The notes beneath the pieces are model-generated. The model had not been told where the DNA came from and did not search any database. It was given only the letters and a program-made list of their open reading frames with translations. Shown piece by piece: positions 33,814-42,517 of a stretch of DNA of 64,000 bases. Made by a program: the position numbers and the translations under genes. This DNA is from Paludibacter sp. (GTDB lineage Bacteria > Bacteroidota > Bacteroidia > Bacteroidales > Paludibacteraceae): assembly GCF_009712605.1 (NCBI RefSeq), contig NZ_WASO01000008.1:1-64000 (forward strand), in the 5' to 3' direction. Positions within the stretch are counted from its first letter, which is position 1, and each line of letters opens with the position of its first letter.

Positions 33814-34518
33814 TTATTTCAATTCAATATCTTTAGGCAATTGCTTCATCAACGCATCGCGATCAATTTCAAAATAATGATAAGGGTACAACACTTTGGG
33901 GTGTATCATTTTTGCAGCCGTAATAAACTGTTCGTCCGTCATGGTATAAGGCAGATTCTTGGGCAAGAACGCAATATTGATTTTACCAAGCTGACTCATC
34001 TCCGGAATATTTTCAGTATCGCCGGCAATGTATACTCTAAATTTTTTAAATGAAAGAATATATCCGTTGCCAACACCTTTTTCATGGTAAGGCTTTCCAT
34101 CAGGACGTTTGTGTTCGATGTTGTACGCTGGAACTGCTAAGATTCCAATATCATTCCATGTTGCATCTTCACCATTCTTCAAGACGGTTGCATTAGGAAT
34201 ACCGGCAGACGCCACGCTGTCTGTTGTTATTATATAAGTATCGGGAGTAACAATTTTTTTAAGCGCTTTTTTATCAAAATGGTCAGAGTGCTCGTGCGTA
34301 ATCAAAATCAGATCAGCCTTGGGCAATGTGCTGTAATCTACCGTTTTTTCATACGGATCCACGTGAATTACTTTCCCCATGATTTTGAGCATGATGGAGC
34401 CATGGTTAATAGGAGTAACTACTAACGGTCCCATTGGGGTGGAATACACATCGGGATGTTGCTGAGCCATAGCCATAAATGGTAATAAAGCAAGTAAAGT
34501 TACAAGTAAAGTTTTCAT
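33814..34518 (-). CDS. Exported metallo-beta-lactamase-fold hydrolase
   Basis: This 234-residue protein has a signal peptide (MKTLLVTLLALLPFMAMAQ) and an MBL-fold domain with the metal motif ITHEHSDHFD (about 73-82, HxHxDH), a second-site His/Asp in YIAGDTENIPE and a final PYHYFEID. It belongs near the YtkL/UPF0173 group of metal-dependent hydrolases, which normally lacks a signal peptide. The substrate is unknown. It heads the lipoprotein-solenoid operon; the gap to the next gene is 2 bases. Confidence 0.88.
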   Translation of the reverse strand: MKTLLVTLLALLPFMAMAQQHPDVYSTPMGPLVVTPINHGSIMLKIMGKVIHVDPYEKTVDYSTLPKADLILITHEHSDHFDKKALKKIVTPDTYIITTDSVASAGIPNATVLKNGEDATWNDIGILAVPAYNIEHKRPDGKPYHEKGVGNGYILSFKKFRVYIAGDTENIPEMSQLGKINIAFLPKNLPYTMTDEQFITAAKMIHPKVLYPYHYFEIDRDALMKQLPKDIELK

Positions 34519-34592
34519 GTGTAAATAATTTGATTTGTACTGTATTTCGCAAAATAAGCAATAAATAGCAAGACTATCAAAAATGAATTATG

Positions 34593-35276
34593 TCAAGCGG
34601 TTTTCCAGCCTGATCTGTTTGGACAAACTTTCCGGCAGTTGTAGCAAACGGTTATCGGAGCACCTTTTATGGTAGAACCTTCCGAATAAGTCCGACATTT
34701 CTTTTGGTCAACACCTCCATCCTGTAATGCTCCCGAAGGACAATTATTGATGCAGGCATTACATTTTTCAGAGCACATATCATTCTCCATTATCGGATCC
34801 GGCTCTAGTGGAACGTTTACAAGCAAAGCTCCGAGCTTTATCAGATTTCCATATTCAGGCGTACACAGCAATGTATTTCGCCCAATTACTCCCATACCTG
34901 CCAAATATCCGGCATGTTTCAACGACAACAAGCCCTTGCCGGTCATAGTTTCTTTATCCCAGTATTCGTAAGGCTCTGACGGAACCGGAAGTGCGGAGAC
35001 ATTTTCACGTTCCAGCCTGACGGCAATATCAAATGACAATTGCAACACTTTTTGCAAAGCTATATCTTCTATAAACGAATAGGGAATCTGAGATTTGGAG
35101 TGCAAAATACTTTCGGGTATTTTCTTTGCAAAAACAACGACCGACTTCGTACCGGGAAATAAATCCTTTGGACGAAAACCTTCCGGCGCCACATCAAAGC
35201 GCTCGACCGATGCAATACCACAAAGATCAGCACCAGCCGCCAAAACCAGCTCTTTTACTTGATTTGCGTTTACCAT
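34593..35276 (-). CDS. Ferredoxin-type protein related to epoxyqueuosine reductase
   Basis: This 227-residue protein has the core YhhX/QueG-like fold ahead of a ferredoxin-like cluster motif CSEKCNACINNCPSGAL (about 168-184) and a second, C-terminal cysteine group CRTYSEG...CYNCRKVCPNR. GYLAGMGVIGRNTLLCTPEYGNLIKLGALL is characteristic of the QueG superfamily. It is much shorter than QueG (about 310-380 residues) and lacks the HEAT repeats, so it is probably a different electron-transfer protein of the same superfamily rather than the tRNA-modifying enzyme. Confidence 0.82.
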   Translation of the reverse strand: MVNANQVKELVLAAGADLCGIASVERFDVAPEGFRPKDLFPGTKSVVVFAKKIPESILHSKSQIPYSFIEDIALQKVLQLSFDIAVRLERENVSALPVPSEPYEYWDKETMTGKGLLSLKHAGYLAGMGVIGRNTLLCTPEYGNLIKLGALLVNVPLEPDPIMENDMCSEKCNACINNCPSGALQDGGVDQKKCRTYSEGSTIKGAPITVCYNCRKVCPNRSGWKTA

Positions 35277-35458
35277 CTCTCTATTAAGTTAATCTTCACA
35301 CAAAGGTAAATATTCTTATTGAGTAAAAAAATGTATTTTCATTTCCGGTGTCGACTGAACAAAAGAAAACCGGAGAGTTCGCACAAAACGACCTCCCCGG
35401 CATCAAGTCCGGGAGCTGACTGGTCACCCGAACATCCATAAGCACGATTAATATCTTA

Positions 35459-36562
35459 TTAAACGTTGAAACGGAAGTGAAGTATATCACCATCCTGAAC
35501 AACATATTCTTTTCCTTCAATTCCGATTTTTCCGGCTTCGCGACAGGCTGCTTCAGAGCCCAAGCGAACGTAATCGTCGTATTTGATTACCTCTGCGCGG
35601 ATAAATCCTTTTTCAAAGTCGGTATGAATAACGCCGGCACACTGCGGAGCTTTCCATCCACGACCGAATGTCCATGCGCGAACCTCCTGCACACCGCAGG
35701 TAAAGTAGGTTTGCAGATCGAGCAAGTGATATGCTGTGCGAATCAAACGAGCCACACCCGATTCGGTCAGGCCGACCTCTTCGAGAAACATCTGACGTTC
35801 TTCGTATGTTTCCAATTCGGCAATCTCCGATTCGATTTTAGCAGCAACTACCAAAATATCGGCCGATTCGTCTTTCACTGCTGCGCGTACCTGTTCCACG
35901 TATTGGTTTCCACTCGCAGCTGAAGCTTCGTCCACATTGCATACGTACAATACCGGTTTGTTAGTAAGCAGGTAAAGGTCTTTTGCCAAACGTTGGTCTT
36001 CTTTGCTGTCGAAAGTCACTACGCGGGCTGATTTACCCTGTTCGAGTACTTCTTTATATTGCAAAAGTACATCCACCAAACGTTTTGCCTGTTTGTCACC
36101 ACCGGTCTGCGCCTGTTTTTGCACTCTTGACAAACGGCTTTCCACCGTTTCAAGGTCTTTCAACTGCAACTCAGCGTCGATAATTTCTTTGTCACGAATA
36201 GGATTTACGCTACCATCCACATGCACTACGTTATCATCGTCGAAGCAACGCAACACATGAATAATGGCATCCGTTTCACGAATATTTGCGAGGAATTTAT
36301 TGCCCAAACCTTCGCCTTTGCTGGCACCTTTCACCAAACCGGCGATATCCACTATTTCAACCGTAGTAGGCACAACACGTTGTGGATTTACGATTTCTGC
36401 CAGTTCGGTAAGACGATGATCGGGAACAGTGATAACACCCACGTTCGGTTCTATTGTACAAAAAGGAAAGTTCGCCGATTGCGCTTTCGCATTCGACAAA
36501 CAATTAAAGAGAGTCGATTTACCCACGTTGGGCAAACCCACTATACCACACTGTAATGCCAT
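35459..36562 (-). CDS. ychF: Redox-regulated ATPase/GTPase YchF
   Basis: This 367-residue protein is the universally conserved Obg-family ATPase. It shows G1 [12 protein letters not shown] (about 8-19), switch region [21 protein letters not shown] (about 71-91), a modified G4 CNVDE, a helical coiled insert and a C-terminal TGS domain ending [15 protein letters not shown]. YchF binds ribosomes and influences stress responses. A TACCTTTG -7 element reads toward it at 36718-36711, without a good -33 partner. Confidence 0.96.
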   Translation of the reverse strand: MALQCGIVGLPNVGKSTLFNCLSNAKAQSANFPFCTIEPNVGVITVPDHRLTELAEIVNPQRVVPTTVEIVDIAGLVKGASKGEGLGNKFLANIRETDAIIHVLRCFDDDNVVHVDGSVNPIRDKEIIDAELQLKDLETVESRLSRVQKQAQTGGDKQAKRLVDVLLQYKEVLEQGKSARVVTFDSKEDQRLAKDLYLLTNKPVLYVCNVDEASAASGNQYVEQVRAAVKDESADILVVAAKIESEIAELETYEERQMFLEEVGLTESGVARLIRTAYHLLDLQTYFTCGVQEVRAWTFGRGWKAPQCAGVIHTDFEKGFIRAEVIKYDDYVRLGSEAACREAGKIGIEGKEYVVQDGDILHFRFNV

Positions 36563-36778
36563 AAAAGTAAATTCAATTTCAAAATTTCAGGTTCCAAAAT
36601 TCCATATCCCGGAATTCCGGTTTTGCATCAACAATCTTCAATACAACGTTCCATTATACCCTCAATAGTTGGAATATTGAAACTTCCAGTCTTGAAATTG
36701 TTTGAGCATGCAAAGGTACGAATTATTTCCTGCCCGACCGCTTTCTGTTCAGGGATTACACATTAAAGATGTTGATAA

Positions 36779-36990
36779 GGGGCTTCCGCCCCTGTGACCC
36801 CGACATCCTTTTTGCCTTGAATCAAAAAGGATGCAAAAAATTCAAGGCTATGCCCGCTTCGCTCAAAAAACTAGCATTCGCCAAGCTAAATCGTCCAAAC
36901 TCACTCCTTCCTTGCGTCAGGAGTTTCAAACAGTGAGCGATTTTACGCTTCACTCACTTGTTTTTTGACTCACCGGACAAGGCCGTCCCT
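36779..36990. repeat. Dispersed repeat block with hairpins
   Basis: It starts with GGGGC-TTCC-GCCCC (36779-36792), then CATCCTTTTTG (36804-36814) paired perfectly with CAAAAAGGATG (36823-36833), then GC-richer text with GAGTTTCAAACAGTGAGCG. This pattern is familiar from dispersed non-coding repeats in Bacteroidetes. Confidence 0.65.
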
Positions 36991-37203
36991 AATCTGATTT
37001 AGCAGCATTTGAAAATTAATAACCTGCCCTTTGCTAAACTTCTAAATACGTAATCCCTGGCTTTCTGCCAACAATTAGCATTTTTGCAGCCAATAAATCA
37101 AAGACAAAACCTTATCTTTGTAATAAATTTGAAAATGTAAAAATATGCCAATTTGAGCAATTCAATTCTGTCAAAAGAATCACGGTATCATTGCTTTTCC
37201 ATT

Positions 37204-37233
37204 TTCTAATCTTCAAATTTCTAATCTTCAAAT
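37204..37233. repeat. Tandem 15-base repeat before menG
   Basis: TTCTAATCTTCAAAT occurs twice in perfect tandem, 9 bases before the menG start codon. Confidence 0.85.
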
Positions 37234-37241
37234 TAAAGTTC

Positions 37242-37940
37242 ATGACTCTTGATAAATCCGGCGTAGGCGACATGTTCGATGCAATTGCATGGCGATACGA
37301 TTTTCTCAACCATTTTCTCACGCTCGGTATCGACAACCTCTGGCGCAATAAAGCGGTAAGCCTCATCACTGCACCCAAAGGCAGTTCTTTTCTTGACGTA
37401 GCCACCGGCACTGGCGATCTGGCCGTTACTCTGGTTCGCAAAAAGGCTCCTAAAAAAGTATTCGGCATCGACATTTCGGAAGGGATGCTCAGTTTCGGAC
37501 GCAAGAAAATGGGAAAACTCGGCCTCTCTGAAATGGTAACGCTCACTCAGGAAGATTGCGAAGCCCTCAGCTTTGAAGAAGGAAGCTTCGAAGCAGTCAC
37601 CGTTGGGTTTGGCATCCGCAATTTTCTCCATCCGAACAAAGGTCTTTCCGAGATGTACCGCGTACTGAAACCCGGAGGAGAAGCCATTATCCTTGAATTT
37701 TCGCGCCCCAAAAGTAAACTGCTGTGCAAACTGTTTGACCTGTACTTTTGCTACGTGTTGCCACAAATCGGCAAACTTTTCTCCAAACATTCATCGGCCT
37801 ATACTTATTTACCCGACAGCGTGAAAGAATTTCCATACGGAGAAGGTTTCTCCCAACTGATGCGTGAAGCTGGCTTTACTGCCGTAGAATACCATCCGTT
37901 GACATTCGGCGTTGCAACCGTTTACAAAGGGGTAAAATAA
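37242..37940 (+). CDS. menG: Demethylmenaquinone methyltransferase (MenG/UbiE)
   Basis: This 232-residue SAM-dependent methyltransferase makes menaquinone from demethylmenaquinone. The UbiE/COQ5 pattern is clear: MFDAIAWRYDFLNHFLTLGIDNLWRNKAV at the N-terminus, SAM motif FLDVATGTGDLAVTL (about 47-61), GIDISEGML, and the family signature VTVGFGIRNFLHPNKGLSEMYRVLKPGG (about 116-143). The frame is open from 37191, but those 17 residues come from short repeats, and ATG 37242 is the sensible start. menA follows after 137 bases on the same strand, consistent with a menaquinone pair. Confidence 0.93.
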   Translation: MTLDKSGVGDMFDAIAWRYDFLNHFLTLGIDNLWRNKAVSLITAPKGSSFLDVATGTGDLAVTLVRKKAPKKVFGIDISEGMLSFGRKKMGKLGLSEMVTLTQEDCEALSFEEGSFEAVTVGFGIRNFLHPNKGLSEMYRVLKPGGEAIILEFSRPKSKLLCKLFDLYFCYVLPQIGKLFSKHSSAYTYLPDSVKEFPYGEGFSQLMREAGFTAVEYHPLTFGVATVYKGVK

Positions 37941-38077
37941 ATTTCAATATTTCAACACTCCAAAATTCCATTCATCCGAATACACGAAAGTATCCGATGG
38001 AATTTTGAATCGAAGAAATACGCAAAGCTAAACCTGAAATTTTGAAATTTGGAACTTGGAATCAAACTGAAATAAGA

Positions 38078-38938
38078 ATGAAATCATCTATACTCAAATG
38101 GATACGTATTGTGCGTCCCGGCACGCTTGGTGCAGGCACAGCGCCCGTTTTTGTGGGACTAATCATTGCTGCCGAAGAACGCACGTTCGACTGGATCATT
38201 GCGTTAGTCACCTTATTGGCCGCATTAACCATCCAAATTGCCAGCAACCTGATTAACGATTACTACGATTTCAAGAAAGGACTCGACAAAGCAGGACGGC
38301 TTGGACCTAAACGCGCCATTGCCGAAGGGGAGGTCTCTCCTCAAACCATGAAAAAAGCTATCATCATTGATATTGCTATTGCAGTGTTGTGTGGCATGTA
38401 TTTGACCTTAGTAGGCGGACTCCCCATATTGATGATCGGCTGTGTGTCTCTGCTTTGCGCCTGGCTCTATACAGCCACCCCCTACTCCCTCAGCTATCTG
38501 GGTATTGCCGATTTATTTGTGCTGGCGTTCTTCGGCCCGATTGCCACACTCGGCACCACCTATCTGCAAATTGAACAATTTTCAGAAAAGGCATTCTGGC
38601 TTGGAATGGTGAGCGGTCTCATTTCTATGGGGATTCTCACAATCAATAACATTCGCGACATCGACTCCGACAAAAAGGCCGGTAAACGGAGTATCGTTGT
38701 CCGTTTCGGGAAAAAATTCGGCGAATGGGAATATTTTTCGCTCTTTATGCTAATCATTCCCTGCCTGTATCTGGCGAACTCAGCCGGTCTGTGCTATGCT
38801 GTCGTGGCAATGGGGATTGGATTATTTATTCAGTTACGCAAAGCAAAAGGAAAAGCTTACAACCAATTACTGATCCGCACCGGACAGGCCAACCTGTTGT
38901 TTGCATTTTTACTTTGGATAGAATATCTGATTTCATGA
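38078..38938 (+). CDS. menA: 1,4-dihydroxy-2-naphthoate polyprenyltransferase
   Basis: This 286-residue UbiA-family integral membrane enzyme attaches the polyprenyl tail to 1,4-dihydroxy-2-naphthoate. It has eight or nine helices and both Mg-diphosphate motifs: NLINDYYDFKKGLDKAGRLGPKRAI (about 64-88, NDxxD) and NNIRDIDSDKKAGKRSIVVRFG (about 188-209, DxxxD). RPGTLGAGTAPVFVG starts the first helix. The frame is open upstream to 38042, but those residues are repeat-derived; ATG 38078 is used. Confidence 0.94.
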   Translation: MKSSILKWIRIVRPGTLGAGTAPVFVGLIIAAEERTFDWIIALVTLLAALTIQIASNLINDYYDFKKGLDKAGRLGPKRAIAEGEVSPQTMKKAIIIDIAIAVLCGMYLTLVGGLPILMIGCVSLLCAWLYTATPYSLSYLGIADLFVLAFFGPIATLGTTYLQIEQFSEKAFWLGMVSGLISMGILTINNIRDIDSDKKAGKRSIVVRFGKKFGEWEYFSLFMLIIPCLYLANSAGLCYAVVAMGIGLFIQLRKAKGKAYNQLLIRTGQANLLFAFLLWIEYLIS

Positions 38939-39009
38939 CCTTTTTTCTGATTATCAGACATAATATGCCATCTGTTTTCTCGTTTTAAATGCAAAAAGAA
39001 AGCTCTGGA

Positions 39010-40467
39010 ATGAAAAACGGGTTTCTCATATTATTTCTCATTATAGCAAGTAGCTGCATCATCAACAGCTGCTCAGACGAATCCATGTCAACCAACCCGA
39101 ATTACAAACTCAGCTTTTCAAAAGACTCTCTTTCGTTCGATACGGTATTCAGCACGATCGGTTCCACCACCAGCGGCTTTGTGATATACAACCATAATTC
39201 AAAACCAGTATCCATCAGTTCAATCACTCTCGCTAACGGAGCTACCACCGGCTTTCACATGGTAGTAGACGGAACGATCCCTGCCAACAATCAGATTTCC
39301 AATGTTGAAATACGGGCTCACGACAGCCTTTATGTTTTTGTCAGCGTTACCGTAAACCCGACCAAACAAGACAATCCGCTATTGCTTAAGGACTCTATTA
39401 TTTGTATCACAAACGGCAACCGGCAAAGTGTACAACTTCAGGCTTACGGGCAGGATGTCGAGATTTTCAGAAGCAAAACCATTCATAATGACACGACTCT
39501 TTCCGGAACAAAACCTTATCTCATTTACGATTACCTGGCCATTGACAAAGACAAAACGCTTACCATAAAACCGGGCAGCACGCTCTACTTTCATAAAAAT
39601 GCATCGCTGAAAATTGTTGGAAACTTAAAAGCGGAAGGAGAGCAAAAAGCCAGAATTCTGTTCCGGGGTGATCGGCTGGATAAGCTTTTTGACAATGTCC
39701 CGTACAATTATCTGTCAGGACAGTGGAACGGCATTCAGGTGTTGGGTGCTCAAAGCTCGGTTTTGCTTGACTTTGTAACTTTGAATAGCGGAAAAACAGC
39801 CATTCACATTATCAACCCGTCATTGACTTCGTCTCCTTCTATCGTAATTAACCACACTAGGATTCAAAATTTTGATTCGTGTGGAATTGCATCACACAAT
39901 GCCAATCTTACTTTATGGAACAGCGAAATTTCGAATTGCAGAAGTAGTTGCCTGAGCTTAATGGGGGGAAATTACGCGTTTGTACACAATACCATTGCCA
40001 ACTATTACAACGATATTTATGCCGGAAAGAGACGTGACGGAACGCCTTCGGTAATGTTACTCAACAGCAATAATGACAGGCATGCTCCGGTTCCAACACC
40101 TATCAGTGCGCAGTTTATCAATTGCGTCATAACCGGATCGATGTCCAACGAAATAATGATTTCCGATACAACACGCAACACGCCGCTGAAGTATTCGTTT
40201 GACCATTGCTACCTGATGTCAAACCCGATTCATTCGCCGTTCATCAAAAATGTACTATGGGGGAATCCCAGAGACCAATTATTTGTAAGAAGCACCATTA
40301 ACAAGGACGGCTATTACGACTTCCGTCTGACAGAAGAATCGCTACTCAGAAAAAAAGCAGATATACAGATTAGCCGTCAGCCCGCATTCTGCTTTGACAT
40401 GAACGACATTTACCGACTGTGGGAAAATGCGCCGGATATCGGAGCTTACCAATGGCAAGGTAAGTAG
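39010..40467 (+). CDS. Lipoprotein with predicted right-handed beta-helix
   Basis: This 485-residue protein has a lipoprotein signal (MKNGFLILFLIIASSCIINSC, lipid-modified Cys probably in INSC). A beta-sandwich-like N-terminal part is followed, from about residue 165, by short beta-strand repeats (KTLTIKPGSTLYFHKNASLKIVGNLKAEG, then SSVLLDFVTLNSGKTAIHI, SIVINHTRIQNFDSCGIASHNANLTLWNSEIS) characteristic of parallel beta-helix proteins. No pectate-lyase-like active site is recognisable. Alternative start ATG 38989 adds seven polar residues. It begins 71 bases after menA. Confidence 0.8.
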   Translation: MKNGFLILFLIIASSCIINSCSDESMSTNPNYKLSFSKDSLSFDTVFSTIGSTTSGFVIYNHNSKPVSISSITLANGATTGFHMVVDGTIPANNQISNVEIRAHDSLYVFVSVTVNPTKQDNPLLLKDSIICITNGNRQSVQLQAYGQDVEIFRSKTIHNDTTLSGTKPYLIYDYLAIDKDKTLTIKPGSTLYFHKNASLKIVGNLKAEGEQKARILFRGDRLDKLFDNVPYNYLSGQWNGIQVLGAQSSVLLDFVTLNSGKTAIHIINPSLTSSPSIVINHTRIQNFDSCGIASHNANLTLWNSEISNCRSSCLSLMGGNYAFVHNTIANYYNDIYAGKRRDGTPSVMLLNSNNDRHAPVPTPISAQFINCVITGSMSNEIMISDTTRNTPLKYSFDHCYLMSNPIHSPFIKNVLWGNPRDQLFVRSTINKDGYYDFRLTEESLLRKKADIQISRQPAFCFDMNDIYRLWENAPDIGAYQWQGK

Positions 40468-40480
40468 CAGTAAGCAACGT

Positions 40481-41107
40481 TTATTTCCGGCCAAAGTCTG
40501 CCGGTATTTCGCCCCACTCTGTCGTTGGCCATTTCAGCAGTTTAGTAGAAAAAGAGTTCTGTTTCAACCAGTTTTCGGCTCTCTCTATCAACTGAAACAA
40601 TTCCTCATTTTTAGCACAGCGTTCCAGCTTCGTTCTGCAATGTTTTGCCTTTACCCAGGCCAGAGCATTGACACTATCAGAATAAATAGGAATATCGCTA
40701 TTCTGGCTCTTGAGAAAAGCCAGACCATGGACAATAGCCAAAAATTCGCCAATATTGTTCGTCCCGAGCTCAAACGGCCCTTGTCTGAAAATTTCTCTTC
40801 CGGTGGATGTTTCCACGCCACGATATTCCATTTTTCCGGGATTACCGCTACAAGCCGCATCTACAGCCAAACTTGGAACCACAGGTTTTGCTCCGCCTTC
40901 TCCGACTGCAATCACAGATTGTTTTTGGTTGGCACCGACAGCTTTCCAGTAGTTCATTTTAAAAGCAGCATTTGCAGCCGACTCTGTCGGGTAGCCTTTA
41001 TACTGGGCACCTTCAAATCCATTCACCTGCTCTTTACAGCTTTCCCAACTATTGAACACTCCCGTTTGCCGGCCTTTCCAGACCACGTAGAACTTATTTT
41101 TAGCCAT
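40481..41107 (-). CDS. rnhA: Ribonuclease HI with N-terminal hybrid-binding domain
   Basis: This 208-residue protein combines an N-terminal viroplasmin-like RNA-DNA hybrid-binding domain (KNKFYVVWKGRQTGVFNSWESCKEQVNGFEGAQYKGY, residues 3-45) with an RNase H fold. Catalytic carboxylates are expected at Asp in SLAVDAACSG (about 79), Glu in IGEFLAIVHGL, Asp in IPIYSDSVNALAWVK and a C-terminal Asp/Glu. It removes RNA from hybrids. It converges on the lipoprotein gene with 13 bases between stops. Confidence 0.93.
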   Translation of the reverse strand: MAKNKFYVVWKGRQTGVFNSWESCKEQVNGFEGAQYKGYPTESAANAAFKMNYWKAVGANQKQSVIAVGEGGAKPVVPSLAVDAACSGNPGKMEYRGVETSTGREIFRQGPFELGTNNIGEFLAIVHGLAFLKSQNSDIPIYSDSVNALAWVKAKHCRTKLERCAKNEELFQLIERAENWLKQNSFSTKLLKWPTTEWGEIPADFGRK

Positions 41108-41278
41108 ATCCGGTTTATCTGTTTCAGTAAGTAAAATTACAAAAAAATCACATCGTACCCAAAAACCTTACCTGAGAGGATTCTTGTATTTTTTGGGATT
41201 ATTTTTTGCCTTTTTCTAAAAAATTCTTCCGTCTTTTGCATTTGCTTTTTCCAAATACACCAACATCAATAAAACAGA

Positions 41279-42172
41279 ATGCAAAATTCAAATAAAGCAA
41301 TCATTTACGCAGGATTATCTGTCCTTAGCTGGTCGACTGTAGCTACTGCCTTTAAACTGGCATTGCAACTGCAAACGCATTTTGAAATGCTGCTCATCGC
41401 CAGTTGTACGGCACTTGTCATTCTGGCAACAGTTATGACCTTTCAGTCAAAATGGAGTTCGCTGGCATTACTTTCCACAAAACAGTGGTTGCTTTATGCT
41501 CTCATTGGACTGTTGAATCCTGTAATCTATTATCTTGTTCTCTTTAAAGCCTATGCCCTATTACCGGCGCAAATTGCACAACCGATTAATTATTCATGGC
41601 CAATCCTACTTTTGATACTCATAGCAATCGTCAGTCACCAACCCATTCCGCACAAGAAATACATCGGCATGGCGCTTTCGCTGGGAGGCGTAATCATCAT
41701 TTCGGCTGGTTCCGGGCAAATCCAACAATCAGCCATTCCTGTTGCCGGCTTACTGTTAGCATTGCTGAGTGCCTTATTATGGGCAGGATTCTGGATCGTC
41801 AATAAAATGAATCAAAATGTAGACAATACGGTGAATCTTTTTGCCATCTTTCTGTTCGGCTCTGTCTATCTGCTGATTGCCACTTTGTTTGTTCCAGTAA
41901 ACCTTACATCAAACAACGGATTCCTTGCCAGCATGTATATCGGAGCATTTGAAATGGCCATACCATTTATCTTTTTCAGTCTTGCACTAAAAAAAACGAA
42001 CAATCCGGTGCTTATCAACCAACTGTGTTATTTAGCCCCGTTCACTTCGCTCTTTATCATACACTTAGTTTTGAAAGAGCACATATACACAACCACCTTT
42101 ATCGGCTTAATACTGATTATCGTTGGTATTATTTTTAATGAATATTTTGCCGGTTCTCGCAGAACAAAATAA
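41279..42172 (+). CDS. EamA/DMT-family transporter
   Basis: This 297-residue protein has ten hydrophobic helices in two EamA repeats. The start is AIIYAGLSVLSWSTVATAFKLAL, and PAQIAQPINYSWPILLLILIAI lies near the centre of the first repeat. VLINQLCYLAPFTSLFIIHLVLKEHI, in the second, is the usual ALxYLxPVxaxLlg-lGE pattern. The substrate is unknown; the family exports metabolites or amino acids. A hairpin terminator overlaps the end. Confidence 0.9.
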   Translation: MQNSNKAIIYAGLSVLSWSTVATAFKLALQLQTHFEMLLIASCTALVILATVMTFQSKWSSLALLSTKQWLLYALIGLLNPVIYYLVLFKAYALLPAQIAQPINYSWPILLLILIAIVSHQPIPHKKYIGMALSLGGVIIISAGSGQIQQSAIPVAGLLLALLSALLWAGFWIVNKMNQNVDNTVNLFAIFLFGSVYLLIATLFVPVNLTSNNGFLASMYIGAFEMAIPFIFFSLALKKTNNPVLINQLCYLAPFTSLFIIHLVLKEHIYTTTFIGLILIIVGIIFNEYFAGSRRTK

Positions 42173-42216
42173 CAGAGGCTGCCTCATAAAATGAAACAGC
42201 CTCCGTGATTATTTTA
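42172..42216 (+). terminator. Terminator of the EamA gene
   Basis: GAGGCTG (42175-42181) pairs with CAGCCTC (42197-42203), with an inner TCAT/ATGA, followed by a T-rich stretch. Confidence 0.85.
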
Positions 42217-42287
42217 ACCGAAGTTTATACATCTGTTCTGACTCCTCTACGCTAATGATTTTCGTATGAAATCATCTTGACTTTTTA

Positions 42288-42446
42288 TAATGTCACTCCT
42301 ACGGAGCTTTTGATTCGTGAATAATAATAAATCACTACCATAATATTACTCCCAAAGGAGCATTTATTAAGCTTCAGAGAAGCGACATTATGGTAGAAAA
42401 TGATTGAATAATGTTTTTCAGAGCTCCATAGGAGCGAAATTACATT
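42288..42446. repeat. Cluster of CTCCTACGGAG-type palindromic repeats
   Basis: Variants of one unit occur as CTCCTACGGAGCTTTTGATT (42296 on), ACTCCCAAAGGAGCATTTAT (42349 on) and, inverted, GAGCTCCATAGGAGCGAAAT (42421 on). CTACCATAATA near 42336 is matched by the inverted ACATTATGGTAG near 42385. This family of small intergenic palindromes is common in Bacteroidetes. The rest of the 345-base gap shows nothing else. Confidence 0.75.
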
Positions 42447-42517
42447 GTTTTAAAAGTAAATACCACTCAATTTATTAATATTCAACATTTTGAATCAAAT
42501 CAAAAAAAAAGGGAATC

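Larger units (their letters stand above)
36563..37241. other. Long repeat-rich gap between ychF and menG
   Basis: I see no gene in this 679-base gap. It holds AATTTGAA/TTCAAATT-type short repeats at both ends and a dispersed repeat block at 36779-36990 (listed separately). The plus-strand frame reading MLFHFLIFKFLIFK just before menG is repeat sequence, not a real N-terminus. Confidence 0.6.
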
